From Hyphomicrobiales bacterium (GTDB lineage Bacteria; Pseudomonadota; Alphaproteobacteria; Rhizobiales; Rhizobiaceae): 64,000 bases of DNA. Each line of letters opens with the position of its first letter. The stretch's first letter is position 1. The stretch lies in contig UCKS01000012.1 in NCBI GenBank assembly GCA_900473045.1, positions 1-64,000 on the forward strand, read 5' to 3'. The translations under genes were made by a program, and so were the position numbers. This document shows, piece after piece, positions 16,264-24,999 of this stretch. Below the pieces are notes generated by a model, which worked only from the letters and a program-made list of their open reading frames with translations, was not told where the DNA came from and searched no databases.

Positions 16264-16660
16264 ATTTCCTCCCTTGGCCGGAAAAATCCATTCCCGGCGC
16301 ATGCCACTGGCTGGATCGCCTTCTCCTCCGGCGAACCAACCATAACTGTACCGATCTTCAAGCCATTACGGCTTGTCAGGGCCCCTGCCCGATCAGTCTC
16401 CGGCTGCCATTGCGGCAGGCCAGATGTCTCATTCACGGTTTTATGATTGTGCGTTTTCGCGCCGCAGATCGCTAGCCGTCCATTTCGACGCGGCGAGCGA
16501 AAGACTTTCAAATTTTTGGGGGAACAGTGTTGGGCGGGAAGGGCCTCACCCGGCAGGAAGCGCCACTTCCTTTTCGTCAAATTCGCCGTGCAACTGGTGC
16601 AAACCCTGCAATTCGCCTGCAAAACATTTTGTGAGCATTTGCAGCAAAGTCAAGAACGGC
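16264..16660. promoter_or_regulatory. Leader/promoter region of the permease gene with the shared purine motif
   Basis: ACTTTCAAATTTTTGGGGG at 16504-16522 nearly copies the site at 9847. Between it and the permease start (minus strand) there are small hairpins such as AAGCCGTAATGGCTT (16360-16374). I looked for a purine, xanthine (NMT1-type) or guanidine riboswitch and could not recognise one by eye, although a leader this long before a purine carrier makes one plausible. No protein gene is seen. Confidence 0.4.
16589..16622. promoter_or_regulatory. Phased TGCAA repeats downstream of the Lrp gene
   Basis: TGCAA occurs at 16589, 16598, 16607 and 16618, spaced 9, 9 and 11 bases, about one helical turn. 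The first two are in GTGCAA context like those upstream of the same regulator gene at 17153-17197. They may be binding sites for the Lrp-type protein. Confidence 0.4.
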
Positions 16661-17095
16661 TCAGCTGCGTTCGATGTCGCGGCGCAGCACGATCGATGTC
16701 GTCAGGTCGTCGACATTCTCCATCGTCGCCACCTCGTTTCTCAGTTCGTTGAGCGCATTGATCGATCCGACCTCGACCTCGACGACGAGATCGAGCTGGC
16801 CGCTGACCGACGACACCTTGCGGACGGAGGAGAAGCCCGCGAGCCGGTCGAGCACGCCGATCGATGGTGTCTTCTTTAGCGTCAAAAGCAGGAAGGCATG
16901 CACCTGGCCTTCGTCGAGCTGGCCGATATCGGCCCGATAACCGCGAATGATCCCGGCCTTTTCCAGCCGGGTGACGCGCTCTGTCGTGGCACTTCTGGAC
17001 AGGCCGATGCGCCCGGCGAGCGACTTCATCGGGATGCGTGCTTCGCGTGACAGGATGCTCAGGATCGTGCGGTCGATCGCGTCTGTGTCCTGCAT
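16661..17095 (-). CDS. Lrp/AsnC-family transcriptional regulator
   Basis: A 144-residue feast/famine regulator: helix-turn-helix over residues 4-55 (DRTILSILSREARIPMKSLAGRIG and SATTERVTRLEKAGIIRGYRA) and a RAM ligand domain thereafter with VSSVSGQLDLVVEVEV. Such proteins respond to an amino acid and usually regulate a neighbouring transport or catabolic gene. It is divergent from the kinase-peptidase-aminotransferase fusion, 127 bases away, and probably controls it. Confidence 0.88.
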   Translation of the reverse strand: MQDTDAIDRTILSILSREARIPMKSLAGRIGLSRSATTERVTRLEKAGIIRGYRADIGQLDEGQVHAFLLLTLKKTPSIGVLDRLAGFSSVRKVSSVSGQLDLVVEVEVGSINALNELRNEVATMENVDDLTTSIVLRRDIERS

Positions 17096-17150
17096 GATTT
17101 TGCGCCTTTCCGGGAACCGACAAGATGACGGTTATTATAAACATAATGCC

Positions 17151-17198
17151 GGTGCAACCGGCATATTGCCGGGTGCAAGGTTTTGCGGCCCGTGCAAC
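17151..17198. promoter_or_regulatory. GTGCAA direct repeats in the Lrp/fusion divergent promoter
   Basis: Three copies of a CSSGTGCAAS element occur (TGCAA at 17153, 17174 and 17193), 21 and 19 bases apart, i.e. about two helical turns. The first is part of the dyad TGCCGGT-GCA-ACCGGCA (17148-17164). Regular spacing fits the multimeric binding of Lrp/AsnC proteins. Confidence 0.45.
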
Positions 17199-17222
17199 TC
17201 TGACAGCAGACGAGGACCCATC

Positions 17223-20200
17223 ATGACCGATATGCTGAAGACCACACCGGATTTTTCCATCGACGACGCCAGGCGTCTGCTGGCCGAGCACTACGGCCTC
17301 GACGGTTCGCTGTCGCCGCTTGACAGCGAACGCGACCAGAACTTCAAGGTGACGGCCAGCACCGGCGGGATCTATATCCTCAAGATCGTCAACGCCGCCG
17401 AACCGTCGGTCGAAAGCGACTTCCAGACGGCACTTCTCAGCCATGTCGGCGAACATGCGCCCGACCTGCCGGTTCCGCATATCCGCCCGACGATATCAGG
17501 CGCAAGCCTTGGCGAAACGACCAGCGCGCATGGTGTGCGCCACCTGCTGCGTCTCGTCGGCTGGGTGCCGGGCACGCCGCTGGCGCAGTCCGCCCGCAGC
17601 CCGGAGGCACTGACGTCGCTGGGCGGCCTGCTCGGCCGGTTCGATGCTGCGCTGAAAGGCTTCATGCATCCCGGCGCGCTGCGCGATCTCGACTGGAACA
17701 TCCGCAATGCCAGCCGCTCCGCTGACCGGTTGCACCATATTACCAGTGTGGACGACCGCGCACTTCTCCAGCGCTTACTCACCCGGTTCGAAACAGTGGT
17801 CGCGCCGAAACTGCCGAAACTACGCTCGGCCGTCATCCACAACGACGCCAATGACTGGAACGTGCTGGTCGCCGACGACGATCACGACCGGATCGCCGGC
17901 CTGATCGATCTCGGCGACGCGCTCTACGCGCCCGTCATCGCCGAAGTCGCCATCGCTGCCGCCTATGCCGGGCTCGACCATGCCGATCCGATCGGCGCTG
18001 CGGCTGACATCGCGCGGGGTTTCCATGCCGAGTATCCGCTGCTGGAAGAAGAGGTCGATCTTCTTTTTGACCTGATCGCCATGCGGCTCGTCATCTCCGT
18101 GACGATCTCGGCCTCGCGCCATGCCCATACCGGCGGTAATCCTTACCTCGCCATCAGCGAAAAGCCGGCCTGGACGCTGTTGCGCAAGCTCGATGCGATG
18201 AACCCGCGTTTTGCCACCGCGATCCTGCGACATGCCTGCGGTTTCGAGGCAACGCCGGGCACAAGCGCCGTCACCGCCTGGATCGATGCCAACCGGAAGA
18301 CGCTTCACCCGCTACTCGACCGCCCGGCCGCCACATATCCGGCAGCGCTGGTGCCCTATGCCGATCCGCAGCATCCGATGACCGTCAAATCGGCCGGCGA
18401 ACAGCCGGACGAGGCACAGGCGATCTGGGAGGCTTACTGCGCAGACCATGGCGTCGATCTAGGCATCGGTCCATGGGGCGAGGCACGCACGGTCTATTCC
18501 GGCGAGATGTTCGTATCGCGGCTGGTCGAAAACACCCGCCGCATCCGCCATCTCGGCCTCGACCTGTTCATGGCTGCGGGCACAAGGCTCTATACGCCGA
18601 CCGCTGCCACGGTCGTCAGTGTCGAGGTCGAGCCCGATCCGCTCGGCTACGGCTGCCTGATTGCCCTACGCCATGAACCCGAGGGCTGCCCGGCCTTTAT
18701 CAGCCTCTGGGGCCATCTTGCTCACGAAGCGCTCGGCAGGTTGAAGGCGGGCGACCGCCTGGATGCCGGTGCGCTGGTCGGCGAAATGGGCGCGCCTAAG
18801 GAAAACGGAGGCTGGGCGCCGCATCTGCATCTGCAGCTTTCCATTGATACCCGGCTTTCCGCGACGGAAATCCTCGGCGTCGGCGAGGAACGCTATCTCG
18901 ACGTCTGGGCCGAGCTTTTCCCCAATGCCAATGCGTTTGCCGGCATCGCCCCGGAATTCTACGAAAAAACCGGTCGGTCGCATGAAGAGATCGTCACGCT
19001 GCGCAATGAACTGCTGGTTCCCAACCTGTCGATTTCCTACGACAAGCCGATCAAGTTCGTGCGCGGCGATGGCGTCTGGCTGATCGACGACAGCGGCCGG
19101 GCCTATCTCGATTGCTTCAACAATGTCTGCCATATCGGCCATGCGCATCCGGCAGTCGTCGAAGCGATGGCAAGGCAGGCAGCGACGCTCAACACCAACA
19201 CCCGCTACCTGCACGACAATATCGTCGCCTATGCCGAGCGGCTGACCGCGACGCTGCCTAAGGAGCTGACCGTTGCCGGTTTCGTCAACAGCGGCTCGGA
19301 GGCCAACAGCCTGGCACTGCGGATGATGCGCGCCCATACCGGCCGCGAAAATGCCGTCGTGCTCGACTGGGCCTATCACGGCACGACCCAGGAACTGATC
19401 GACATCAGCCCGTACAAGTTCCGCCGCAAGGGCGGCAAGGAAAAGAAGCCGCATGTGCATGTGGCGCTGGTTCCCGACAGCTATCGCGCCCCTGCCGATT
19501 GGCCGGCCGAAGAGCATGGCAAGCGTTATGCCGAAAGCGTCGCCGAACTGATCGCGCAGATGCAGGTGAAGGGCGAAGGTCCGGGCTTTTTCATTGCCGA
19601 ATCGATCCCGAGCGTTGCCGGTCAGGTGTTCCTGCCGGAAGGCTATCTCAGGGAAGTTTACCGGATGATCCGCGCAGCGGGCGGTATCTGCATCGCCGAC
19701 GAGGTCCAGGTCGGCTTTGGCCGGGTGGGCAGCCATTGGTGGGCGTTCGAAGAACAGGGCGTCGTTCCCGATATCGTCACCATGGGCAAGCCGATCGGCG
19801 ACGGCCATCCGTTGGCGGCAGTCGTCACGACCCGCGAGATCGCCGACAGCTTCGACAACGGCATGGAATATTTCAACACCTTCGGCGGCAACCCGGTCTC
19901 CTGCGCCGTCGGTCTTGCCGTGCTCGATGTCATTGAGGGGCAGGACCTGCGCGGCAATGCGCGTGCAATCGGCAATTATCTGATGGCCGGTTTCCGGGCG
20001 ATGCAGGAGCGTTATGAGGTGATCGGCGACGTGCGCGGCATGGGGCTTTTCCTCGGCATCGAACTCGTCACCGACCGCAAGACCAAGGCGCCGGCGACGG
20101 ATTTCTCCCGCGCCGTATCGAACGGCGCGCGTCAGCGCGGCGTGCTGATGGGCACCGAGGGGCCGCATGACAACGTACTGAAAATGCGGCCGCCGATGAT

Positions 20201-20276
20201 CTTCTCGAAGCGGGACGCGGACCATCTGCTTTCCGTGCTTGAGGACACATTCGAGGCGGTCACGGCCCGGGGCTGA
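17223..20276 (+). CDS. Triple fusion: APH-type kinase, M23 peptidase-like domain, class-III aminotransferase/phospholyase
   Basis: A 1017-residue protein. Residues 1-340: aminoglycoside-phosphotransferase-type kinase with [10 protein letters not shown] near 206 and GLIDLGD near 227. Residues 430-560: M23-like domain with zinc-type ligands present (HLGLD at 443, WGHLAH, HLHLQ at 534). Residues 590-1017: fold-type I PLP enzyme with [16 protein letters not shown] and the PLP lysine near 856 (GKPIGDGHP). In known relatives a hydroxylysine-kinase-like enzyme and an ammoniophospholyase act in sequence, so phosphorylation then elimination on a hydroxylated amine is a reasonable inference. Controlled by the divergent Lrp-type gene; the binding protein follows. 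Confidence 0.85.
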   Translation: MTDMLKTTPDFSIDDARRLLAEHYGLDGSLSPLDSERDQNFKVTASTGGIYILKIVNAAEPSVESDFQTALLSHVGEHAPDLPVPHIRPTISGASLGETTSAHGVRHLLRLVGWVPGTPLAQSARSPEALTSLGGLLGRFDAALKGFMHPGALRDLDWNIRNASRSADRLHHITSVDDRALLQRLLTRFETVVAPKLPKLRSAVIHNDANDWNVLVADDDHDRIAGLIDLGDALYAPVIAEVAIAAAYAGLDHADPIGAAADIARGFHAEYPLLEEEVDLLFDLIAMRLVISVTISASRHAHTGGNPYLAISEKPAWTLLRKLDAMNPRFATAILRHACGFEATPGTSAVTAWIDANRKTLHPLLDRPAATYPAALVPYADPQHPMTVKSAGEQPDEAQAIWEAYCADHGVDLGIGPWGEARTVYSGEMFVSRLVENTRRIRHLGLDLFMAAGTRLYTPTAATVVSVEVEPDPLGYGCLIALRHEPEGCPAFISLWGHLAHEALGRLKAGDRLDAGALVGEMGAPKENGGWAPHLHLQLSIDTRLSATEILGVGEERYLDVWAELFPNANAFAGIAPEFYEKTGRSHEEIVTLRNELLVPNLSISYDKPIKFVRGDGVWLIDDSGRAYLDCFNNVCHIGHAHPAVVEAMARQAATLNTNTRYLHDNIVAYAERLTATLPKELTVAGFVNSGSEANSLALRMMRAHTGRENAVVLDWAYHGTTQELIDISPYKFRRKGGKEKKPHVHVALVPDSYRAPADWPAEEHGKRYAESVAELIAQMQVKGEGPGFFIAESIPSVAGQVFLPEGYLREVYRMIRAAGGICIADEVQVGFGRVGSHWWAFEEQGVVPDIVTMGKPIGDGHPLAAVVTTREIADSFDNGMEYFNTFGGNPVSCAVGLAVLDVIEGQDLRGNARAIGNYLMAGFRAMQERYEVIGDVRGMGLFLGIELVTDRKTKAPATDFSRAVSNGARQRGVLMGTEGPHDNVLKMRPPMIFSKRDADHLLSVLEDTFEAVTARG

Positions 20277-20315
20277 CGCCCCGGCGAACAACAAAGAAGA
20301 AACAGGAAAGAGCTT

Positions 20316-20334
20316 GGCAGCGCTTGGCGCTGCC
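20316..20334 (+). other. Intercistronic hairpin between the fusion gene and the binding-protein gene
   Basis: GGCAGCGC (20316-20323) and GCGCTGCC (20327-20334) form a perfect 8-base stem with a TTG loop and no T tract. It may stabilise the downstream binding-protein message, which is usually needed in excess. Confidence 0.4.
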
Positions 20335-20381
20335 CGGACGGAACACGTGTGACTTAAAAAAACCCGGAGGAGAACGAAACC

Positions 20382-21392
20382 ATGAAATCAGTCATTTTTG
20401 GACTATTGGCCGCAGCAACGCTGACTGGAACTGCGGCACAGGCGGGCACGCTGGATATTGCCCGCGAACGCGGCGCGCTGCGCTGCGGCGTCAGCCAGGG
20501 CGTGCTCGGCTTCTCGAGCCCCAACGACAAGGGCGAATGGGCCGGCTTCGACGTCGATTTCTGCCGCGCAGTCGCTGCGGCGGTGCTCGGCGATTCCAGC
20601 AAGGTGCAATATGTGCCGCTCTCCACCAAGGAGCGTTTCGCTGCCCTGCAATCGGGCGAAGTCGACCTTCTGTCGCGCCAGACCACCTGGACCCTGTCGC
20701 GCGATACCGATCTCGGCATGAGCTTCGTCGGTGCCAACTACTATGATGGCCAGGCCTTCATGATCCGCAAGGATCTGGGCGTCAAGAGCGCCAGGGAACT
20801 GTCGGGCGCTTCGGTCTGCACCGAAACCGGCACCACCACCGAACAGAACATGGCCGACTATTTCAGCGCCAACGGCATCCAGTACAACGTGATTGCCTTT
20901 GAAAAGCCCGACCAGACCGTTCAGGCCTTCGGCACCGGCCGCTGCGACGTCTACTCGACGGATGCTTCGGCGCTTTACGCCCAGCGGCTGACACTGACCG
21001 ATCCGGACAACTACATGGTTCTGCCCGAGGTCATCTCCAAGGAACCGCTCGGACCGGCCGTACGCCAGGGCGACGAGCAATGGTTCAAGATCGTTCGCTG
21101 GACCCTGTTTGCGATGATCGAGGCGGAAGAACTCGGCATCACCAGGGAAAATGCGGCGAAGACGGCCGAAGACGGCACCGTGGCACAGAAGCGCTTCCTC
21201 GGCGCAGACGGTGCGATTTCGAAGAATTTTGGTCTCGATCCGAAATGGGCTTTCCAGGCCATTTCCGCCGTCGGCAACTATGGCGAAGTCTTTGAGCGCC
21301 ATCTCGGCAAGGACAGCCCGTTGAAGATCGAACGCGGGCTGAACAACCTCTGGAACAACGGCGGCCTCGTCTACGCACCGCCGCTTCGCTGA
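20382..21392 (+). CDS. Amino-acid ABC transporter substrate-binding protein (AapJ-like)
   Basis: A 336-residue periplasmic binding protein with a signal peptide (cleavage near TAAQA-GTLD, residue 21). SBP_bac_3 features: LRCGVSQGVLGFS, GEWAGFDVDFCRAVAAAVLGD, FAALQSGEVDLLSRQTTWT, TGTTTEQNMADYF. The closest family known to me is the general amino acid binding protein AapJ/BztA. GGAGGAGAA precedes the ATG. No permease or ATPase is adjacent, so it must use a partner elsewhere or act as a sensor; its link to the upstream fusion enzyme suggests it brings in that enzyme's substrate. Confidence 0.88.
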   Translation: MKSVIFGLLAAATLTGTAAQAGTLDIARERGALRCGVSQGVLGFSSPNDKGEWAGFDVDFCRAVAAAVLGDSSKVQYVPLSTKERFAALQSGEVDLLSRQTTWTLSRDTDLGMSFVGANYYDGQAFMIRKDLGVKSARELSGASVCTETGTTTEQNMADYFSANGIQYNVIAFEKPDQTVQAFGTGRCDVYSTDASALYAQRLTLTDPDNYMVLPEVISKEPLGPAVRQGDEQWFKIVRWTLFAMIEAEELGITRENAAKTAEDGTVAQKRFLGADGAISKNFGLDPKWAFQAISAVGNYGEVFERHLGKDSPLKIERGLNNLWNNGGLVYAPPLR

Positions 21393-21414
21393 TCGAAACG
21401 CATAAACAGCTCAA

Positions 21415-21449
21415 GCCGTCGCGAGGCCATGCTTCGCGGCGGTTTTTTT
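21415..21449 (+). terminator. Rho-independent terminator after the binding-protein gene
   Basis: A GC stem (GCCGTCGCGA with TTCGCGGCGG) followed by seven T residues at 21443-21449, 23 bases past the stop codon. Confidence 0.8.
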
Positions 21450-21488
21450 ATGTCTGCACGGAAGACGACGTTAAAGGGTCCCAGAATC

Positions 21489-21646
21489 GAAAAAGCCTGC
21501 CGCGGGAGGAGGTGCGGCAGGCTTTCGAATAGAACCGAACGGCAACTGGGAGGAGGAGTGTTGCCATTCCGCAAGTGCCCTCTGGGAGGAGGAGTGAGGC
21601 CACTTACATATCGAAGCTCTGCGGGAGGAGGTGCATCACTTCGATG
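21489..21646 (-). ncRNA. Cuckoo/alpha-r14-like small RNA with four CCUCCUCCC hairpin loops
   Basis: Four consecutive hairpins (21610-21645, 21573-21605, 21537-21569, 21492-21525) each present CCTCCTCCC in the loop on the minus strand (motif starts on the plus strand at 21623, 21584, 21548 and 21504). The last has a perfect 12-base stem followed by TTTTT, a rho-independent end, which fixes the strand. CCUCCUCCC loops are the mark of cuckoo RNAs (CcsR in Rhodobacter) and of the rhizobial alpha-r14 family; they resemble the ribosomal anti-Shine-Dalgarno sequence. The 5' end and promoter are uncertain. Confidence 0.85.
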
Positions 21647-21783
21647 ACTTCAATATACATTGATTCAGCTTAAATCGTAGGCAGAATTTTGCAGAGCAGC
21701 CATGCGCCATGCGCGTAGCAGATAGCTCGTCCTGCCATAAACCGTTTTAATACGAAAGTCTTATGCCCGATCTGCATTGCAGC

Positions 21784-21812
21784 GTGACGGCACCTTTGGC
21801 GGGTGCCGTCAC
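21784..21812 (-). terminator. Hairpin downstream of the RND pump gene
   Basis: GTGACGGCACC (21784-21794) pairs perfectly with GGTGCCGTCAC (21802-21812) just after the pump stop codon. There is no T run on either side, so it may act as a weak terminator or a 3' stabiliser. The remaining bases to the small RNA (21647-21783) show no gene. Confidence 0.5.
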
Positions 21813-21824
21813 AGACCGCGCGGA

Positions 21825-24800
21825 TTACTCCGCGGCGATCGCGGCGGGATAATGGACAGCCCCCTGCGCCTCATCGCTTGGGGCCTGCGGCTCTTCAACC
21901 TTGTGCTTCGGCTCCTTGCCAAAGAACAGCGCATAACCGGCCGGAAGCACGAGAATGGTCAGCACGGTGGCCACCAGGATACCGCCCATCATCGCATAGG
22001 CGAGCGGACCCCAGAAGACGCCGCGCGAGATCGGAATCAGTGCCAGGACCGCCGTCATCGCCGTCAGCACGATCGGCCGGAAACGGCGGACGGCCGAGCC
22101 GACGATCGCCTCTGTCCGCTCCATGCCGGCCGCGATGTCCTGGTCGATCTGGTCGACGAGGATGATCGAGTTGCGCATGATGATGCCGAGCAGCGCGATG
22201 ACGCCAAGGATAGCGACGAAGCCGAACGGCGCACCGCTGATCAACAGGGCTGCAGCAGCACCGATGATGCCGAGCGGCCCGGTTGCCAGAACCAGCATCG
22301 CCTTGCCGAAATGCTGCAACTGGATCATCAGCAGCACGACGATGACGGCGAGCATGACCGGTGCCTTGTCGGCGATCGATTGCTGGCTTTCGGCCGCATC
22401 CTCCGCGCCGCCCTGGATCTCGACCGCGTAACCGGGGGCAAGACTGTCGCGCAGCGGTTTCATGTCGGCATACATCTTCATCGCCACGTCGTTCGGCTGC
22501 ACGCCATCGGGCAGCGTGCCGCGCACCGTGATCGTCGGCAGTCGGTTGCGGCGCCATTCGACGCCCTGTTCGAGAACGGGCACGACCTTGGCCACCTGCG
22601 ACAGCGGCACATAGCTGCCGAAATCGGTCGGGACATAGATCGAATGTACGGCCGACAGCAGGTGACGGTTGGCGTCCGGCTCGCGGGCAACGATAGCAAC
22701 CGTTTCCTCGCCATCGCGGAAATCGTCGAGCGGCGCACCACTCATCGTCGCCTGCAGCATCTGGCGGATGCGTTGCGACGAGACCCCGAGCGCGCGGGCA
22801 CGATCCTGGTCGATCACAAGCTTCATCGCCGGTACCGGCTCAAGCCAATCATCGTGGATGGCGCCAAGCTCCGGATTCTCGGCGAACTTCGCCTTCACCT
22901 GATCGGCGATGCGGCGGACTTCGGCGCGGTCCTGCCCGGTGACGCGCATCTGCACCGGCCAGCCGGTCGGCGGACCGAGGAACAGGCGGTCGACCTTGCC
23001 CCTGATCGACGGGAAGTCCTCGGCAAGAATGGTCCGCAGCTTGACGATCAGCCGTTCGCGGGCCGGTTCATCATTGGCCATGACGAGGAGCTGGGCGAAA
23101 TTCGGATTGCGCAGCTGCTGGTCTAGCGGCAGGAAGAAGCGCGGTGCGCCCTCGCCGATATAGGTGGCGATGAACTTCTTGTCCTTGTCGTCGAGTATCT
23201 TCGCTTCCAGCGCCTTGGCCTGGGTCTCGACTTCCTTGATGCTGGTGCCTTCCGGCAGCCAGAGATCGACGAGGATTTCAGGCCGCGACGACTGCGGGAA
23301 GAAGTTCTTCGGGATGAACTGGAATGCCCAGAGGCTGGTAACGAAAGTCAGGAGCGTCAGCGACAGCACGATGACGCGGTGGCGCACCGCCCAGCCGACG
23401 GTGGTGCGCAGGCGGCGGTAGAATCGTGTGTCGAAGACGTCGTGATGGCTTCCGGCATGGGCGCGCTGCTTCAGGATCATGTAGCCGAGCCAGGGCGTGA
23501 AATAGACCGCCACGAACCAGGAAACGACCAGCGCGATGCCGACGACATAGAACAGCGAGCGCACATACTCACCGGCGGTCGAGGCCGCAAAGCCGACCGG
23601 GATGAAGCCGGCCGTGGTGATCAACGTGCCGGTCAGCATCGGGAATGCCGTCGAGGAATAGGCGAAGCTGGCGGCATCGAGCTTGTCCAGCCCTTCCTCC
23701 AGTTTGCGCTCCATCAATTCGACGACGATCATGGCGTCGTCGACCAGAAGCCCGAGCGCGATAATCAGCGCGCCCAGCGAAATGCGCTGCAGGTCGATGC
23801 CGAGTTCATACATGATGGCGAAGGTGGCGGCCAGCACCAGCGGGATGGCAATGGCGATGACCAGGCCCGAGCGCCAGCCGATCGACACGAAGGAAACAAT
23901 CAGCACGATCACCAGCGCTTCGCCGAGCGCCTTCATGAATTCGCCGACGGCCTCGGTGACCACTTCCGGCTGATCGGCGATCTGGGCGACGGTGACGCCA
24001 TAGGGCAATGCGGATTCGAAACGCTGGTAGGTTGCCTCGATCGCGGCGCCGACATCGGTGACCTTGTAGCCCTTGGCCATGACCACGCCGATCTGCACGC
24101 TGTCCTCACCATTGAAGCGGTACTTGTGCTGATAGGGGTCTTCAAGGCCGGAAGAGACAGTGGCGATATCGCCAAGACGCGTCACTTCGTTGCCGGAGCG
24201 CAGCCGCAGTTCTCGGATATCGGCCTCACTGGTCAGCCCGCCTTCGACGGATACGCGCACGGAACGGGTGCCGGTATCGACCGAGCCGGCCGGATCGACA
24301 TTGTTCTGTCCCTTGATGGCATTCTGCACGTCGGCAAGCGTCAGGCCGCGCGACGCCAATACGGCGGAGGAAATGTCGATATAGATCTTTTCCGGCTGGT
24401 CGCCGATGATCACGGCTTTTTCGACGCCCGGCGTCGTCAGCAGCATGTCGCGGGCCTGGATGGCGAATGTCTTCAGTTCCGGATAGCTGTAGCCCTCGCC
24501 GCTCAGCGAATGCAGGGTAACGAACGTGTCGCCGAATTCGTCGTTGAAATAGGGGCCGAGCAGGCCCTGCGGCAGCTCATTGGCGATATCGCCGACCTTC
24601 TTGCGCACCTGATAGAAGGCGTCGGCCACCTGCGCCGCATTGGTATCGCCCTTGACCTGCAGCGTGATGATAGCGCTGCCGGCGCGGGTATAGGAGCGGA
24701 CGAAATCGAGATGCGGTGTTTCCTGCAGCTTACGCTCGATCTTGTTGACGACCTGATCTTGCATGTCCTGGATCGACGCCCCCGGCCAGACCGCCTGCAC

Positions 24801-24968
24801 GACCATGACGCGGAAGGTGAAATCGGGATCTTCCTTCTGGCCCATGCGCATCAGGCCGAGCACGCCGGTAATCAGGATCAGGCCGAACAGGAAGCGCGCG
24901 ATGCTCGGATGCCCGATGGCCCAGCGCGACAGGTTGAAGGATTGCTTTTGGTCGGTGGAGGAGGTCAT
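21825..24968 (-). CDS. RND-family efflux transporter, inner-membrane pump
   Basis: A 1047-residue AcrB/MexB-type proton-driven pump of the HAE-like group. Visible: first membrane helix after FLFGLILITGVLGLM, the periplasmic PN1/PN2 subdomains, the transmembrane block ALGEALVIVLIVSFVSIGWRSGLVIAIAIPLVLA, the LGLLVDDAMIVVELMERKL helix with paired Asp of the proton relay, and a second repeat from about residue 520. It is preceded by its membrane-fusion partner 31 bases upstream. No outer-membrane channel gene is adjacent. Drug range unknown. Confidence 0.93.
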   Translation of the reverse strand: MTSSTDQKQSFNLSRWAIGHPSIARFLFGLILITGVLGLMRMGQKEDPDFTFRVMVVQAVWPGASIQDMQDQVVNKIERKLQETPHLDFVRSYTRAGSAIITLQVKGDTNAAQVADAFYQVRKKVGDIANELPQGLLGPYFNDEFGDTFVTLHSLSGEGYSYPELKTFAIQARDMLLTTPGVEKAVIIGDQPEKIYIDISSAVLASRGLTLADVQNAIKGQNNVDPAGSVDTGTRSVRVSVEGGLTSEADIRELRLRSGNEVTRLGDIATVSSGLEDPYQHKYRFNGEDSVQIGVVMAKGYKVTDVGAAIEATYQRFESALPYGVTVAQIADQPEVVTEAVGEFMKALGEALVIVLIVSFVSIGWRSGLVIAIAIPLVLAATFAIMYELGIDLQRISLGALIIALGLLVDDAMIVVELMERKLEEGLDKLDAASFAYSSTAFPMLTGTLITTAGFIPVGFAASTAGEYVRSLFYVVGIALVVSWFVAVYFTPWLGYMILKQRAHAGSHHDVFDTRFYRRLRTTVGWAVRHRVIVLSLTLLTFVTSLWAFQFIPKNFFPQSSRPEILVDLWLPEGTSIKEVETQAKALEAKILDDKDKKFIATYIGEGAPRFFLPLDQQLRNPNFAQLLVMANDEPARERLIVKLRTILAEDFPSIRGKVDRLFLGPPTGWPVQMRVTGQDRAEVRRIADQVKAKFAENPELGAIHDDWLEPVPAMKLVIDQDRARALGVSSQRIRQMLQATMSGAPLDDFRDGEETVAIVAREPDANRHLLSAVHSIYVPTDFGSYVPLSQVAKVVPVLEQGVEWRRNRLPTITVRGTLPDGVQPNDVAMKMYADMKPLRDSLAPGYAVEIQGGAEDAAESQQSIADKAPVMLAVIVVLLMIQLQHFGKAMLVLATGPLGIIGAAAALLISGAPFGFVAILGVIALLGIIMRNSIILVDQIDQDIAAGMERTEAIVGSAVRRFRPIVLTAMTAVLALIPISRGVFWGPLAYAMMGGILVATVLTILVLPAGYALFFGKEPKHKVEEPQAPSDEAQGAVHYPAAIAAE

Positions 24969-24999
24969 CGGCGTTATTCCGCTTTCGATGGATCTGGGG

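Noticed and set aside
16264-16503. Purine, xanthine or guanidine riboswitch upstream of the permease
   Set aside because: Only small generic hairpins were seen, with no conserved core I could recognise; a covariance search would decide.
18666-20294. 542-residue frame antisense to the first triple fusion
   Set aside because: His- and Asp-rich antisense of a PLP domain, no recognisable domain or ribosome site.
21429-21647. Open frame on the plus strand across the small RNA repeats
   Set aside because: Its Gly-rich repeats (LGGGV, AGGGA) are just the translated loop sequence; it lacks a ribosome site, begins inside a terminator, and the hairpin structure explains the sequence.
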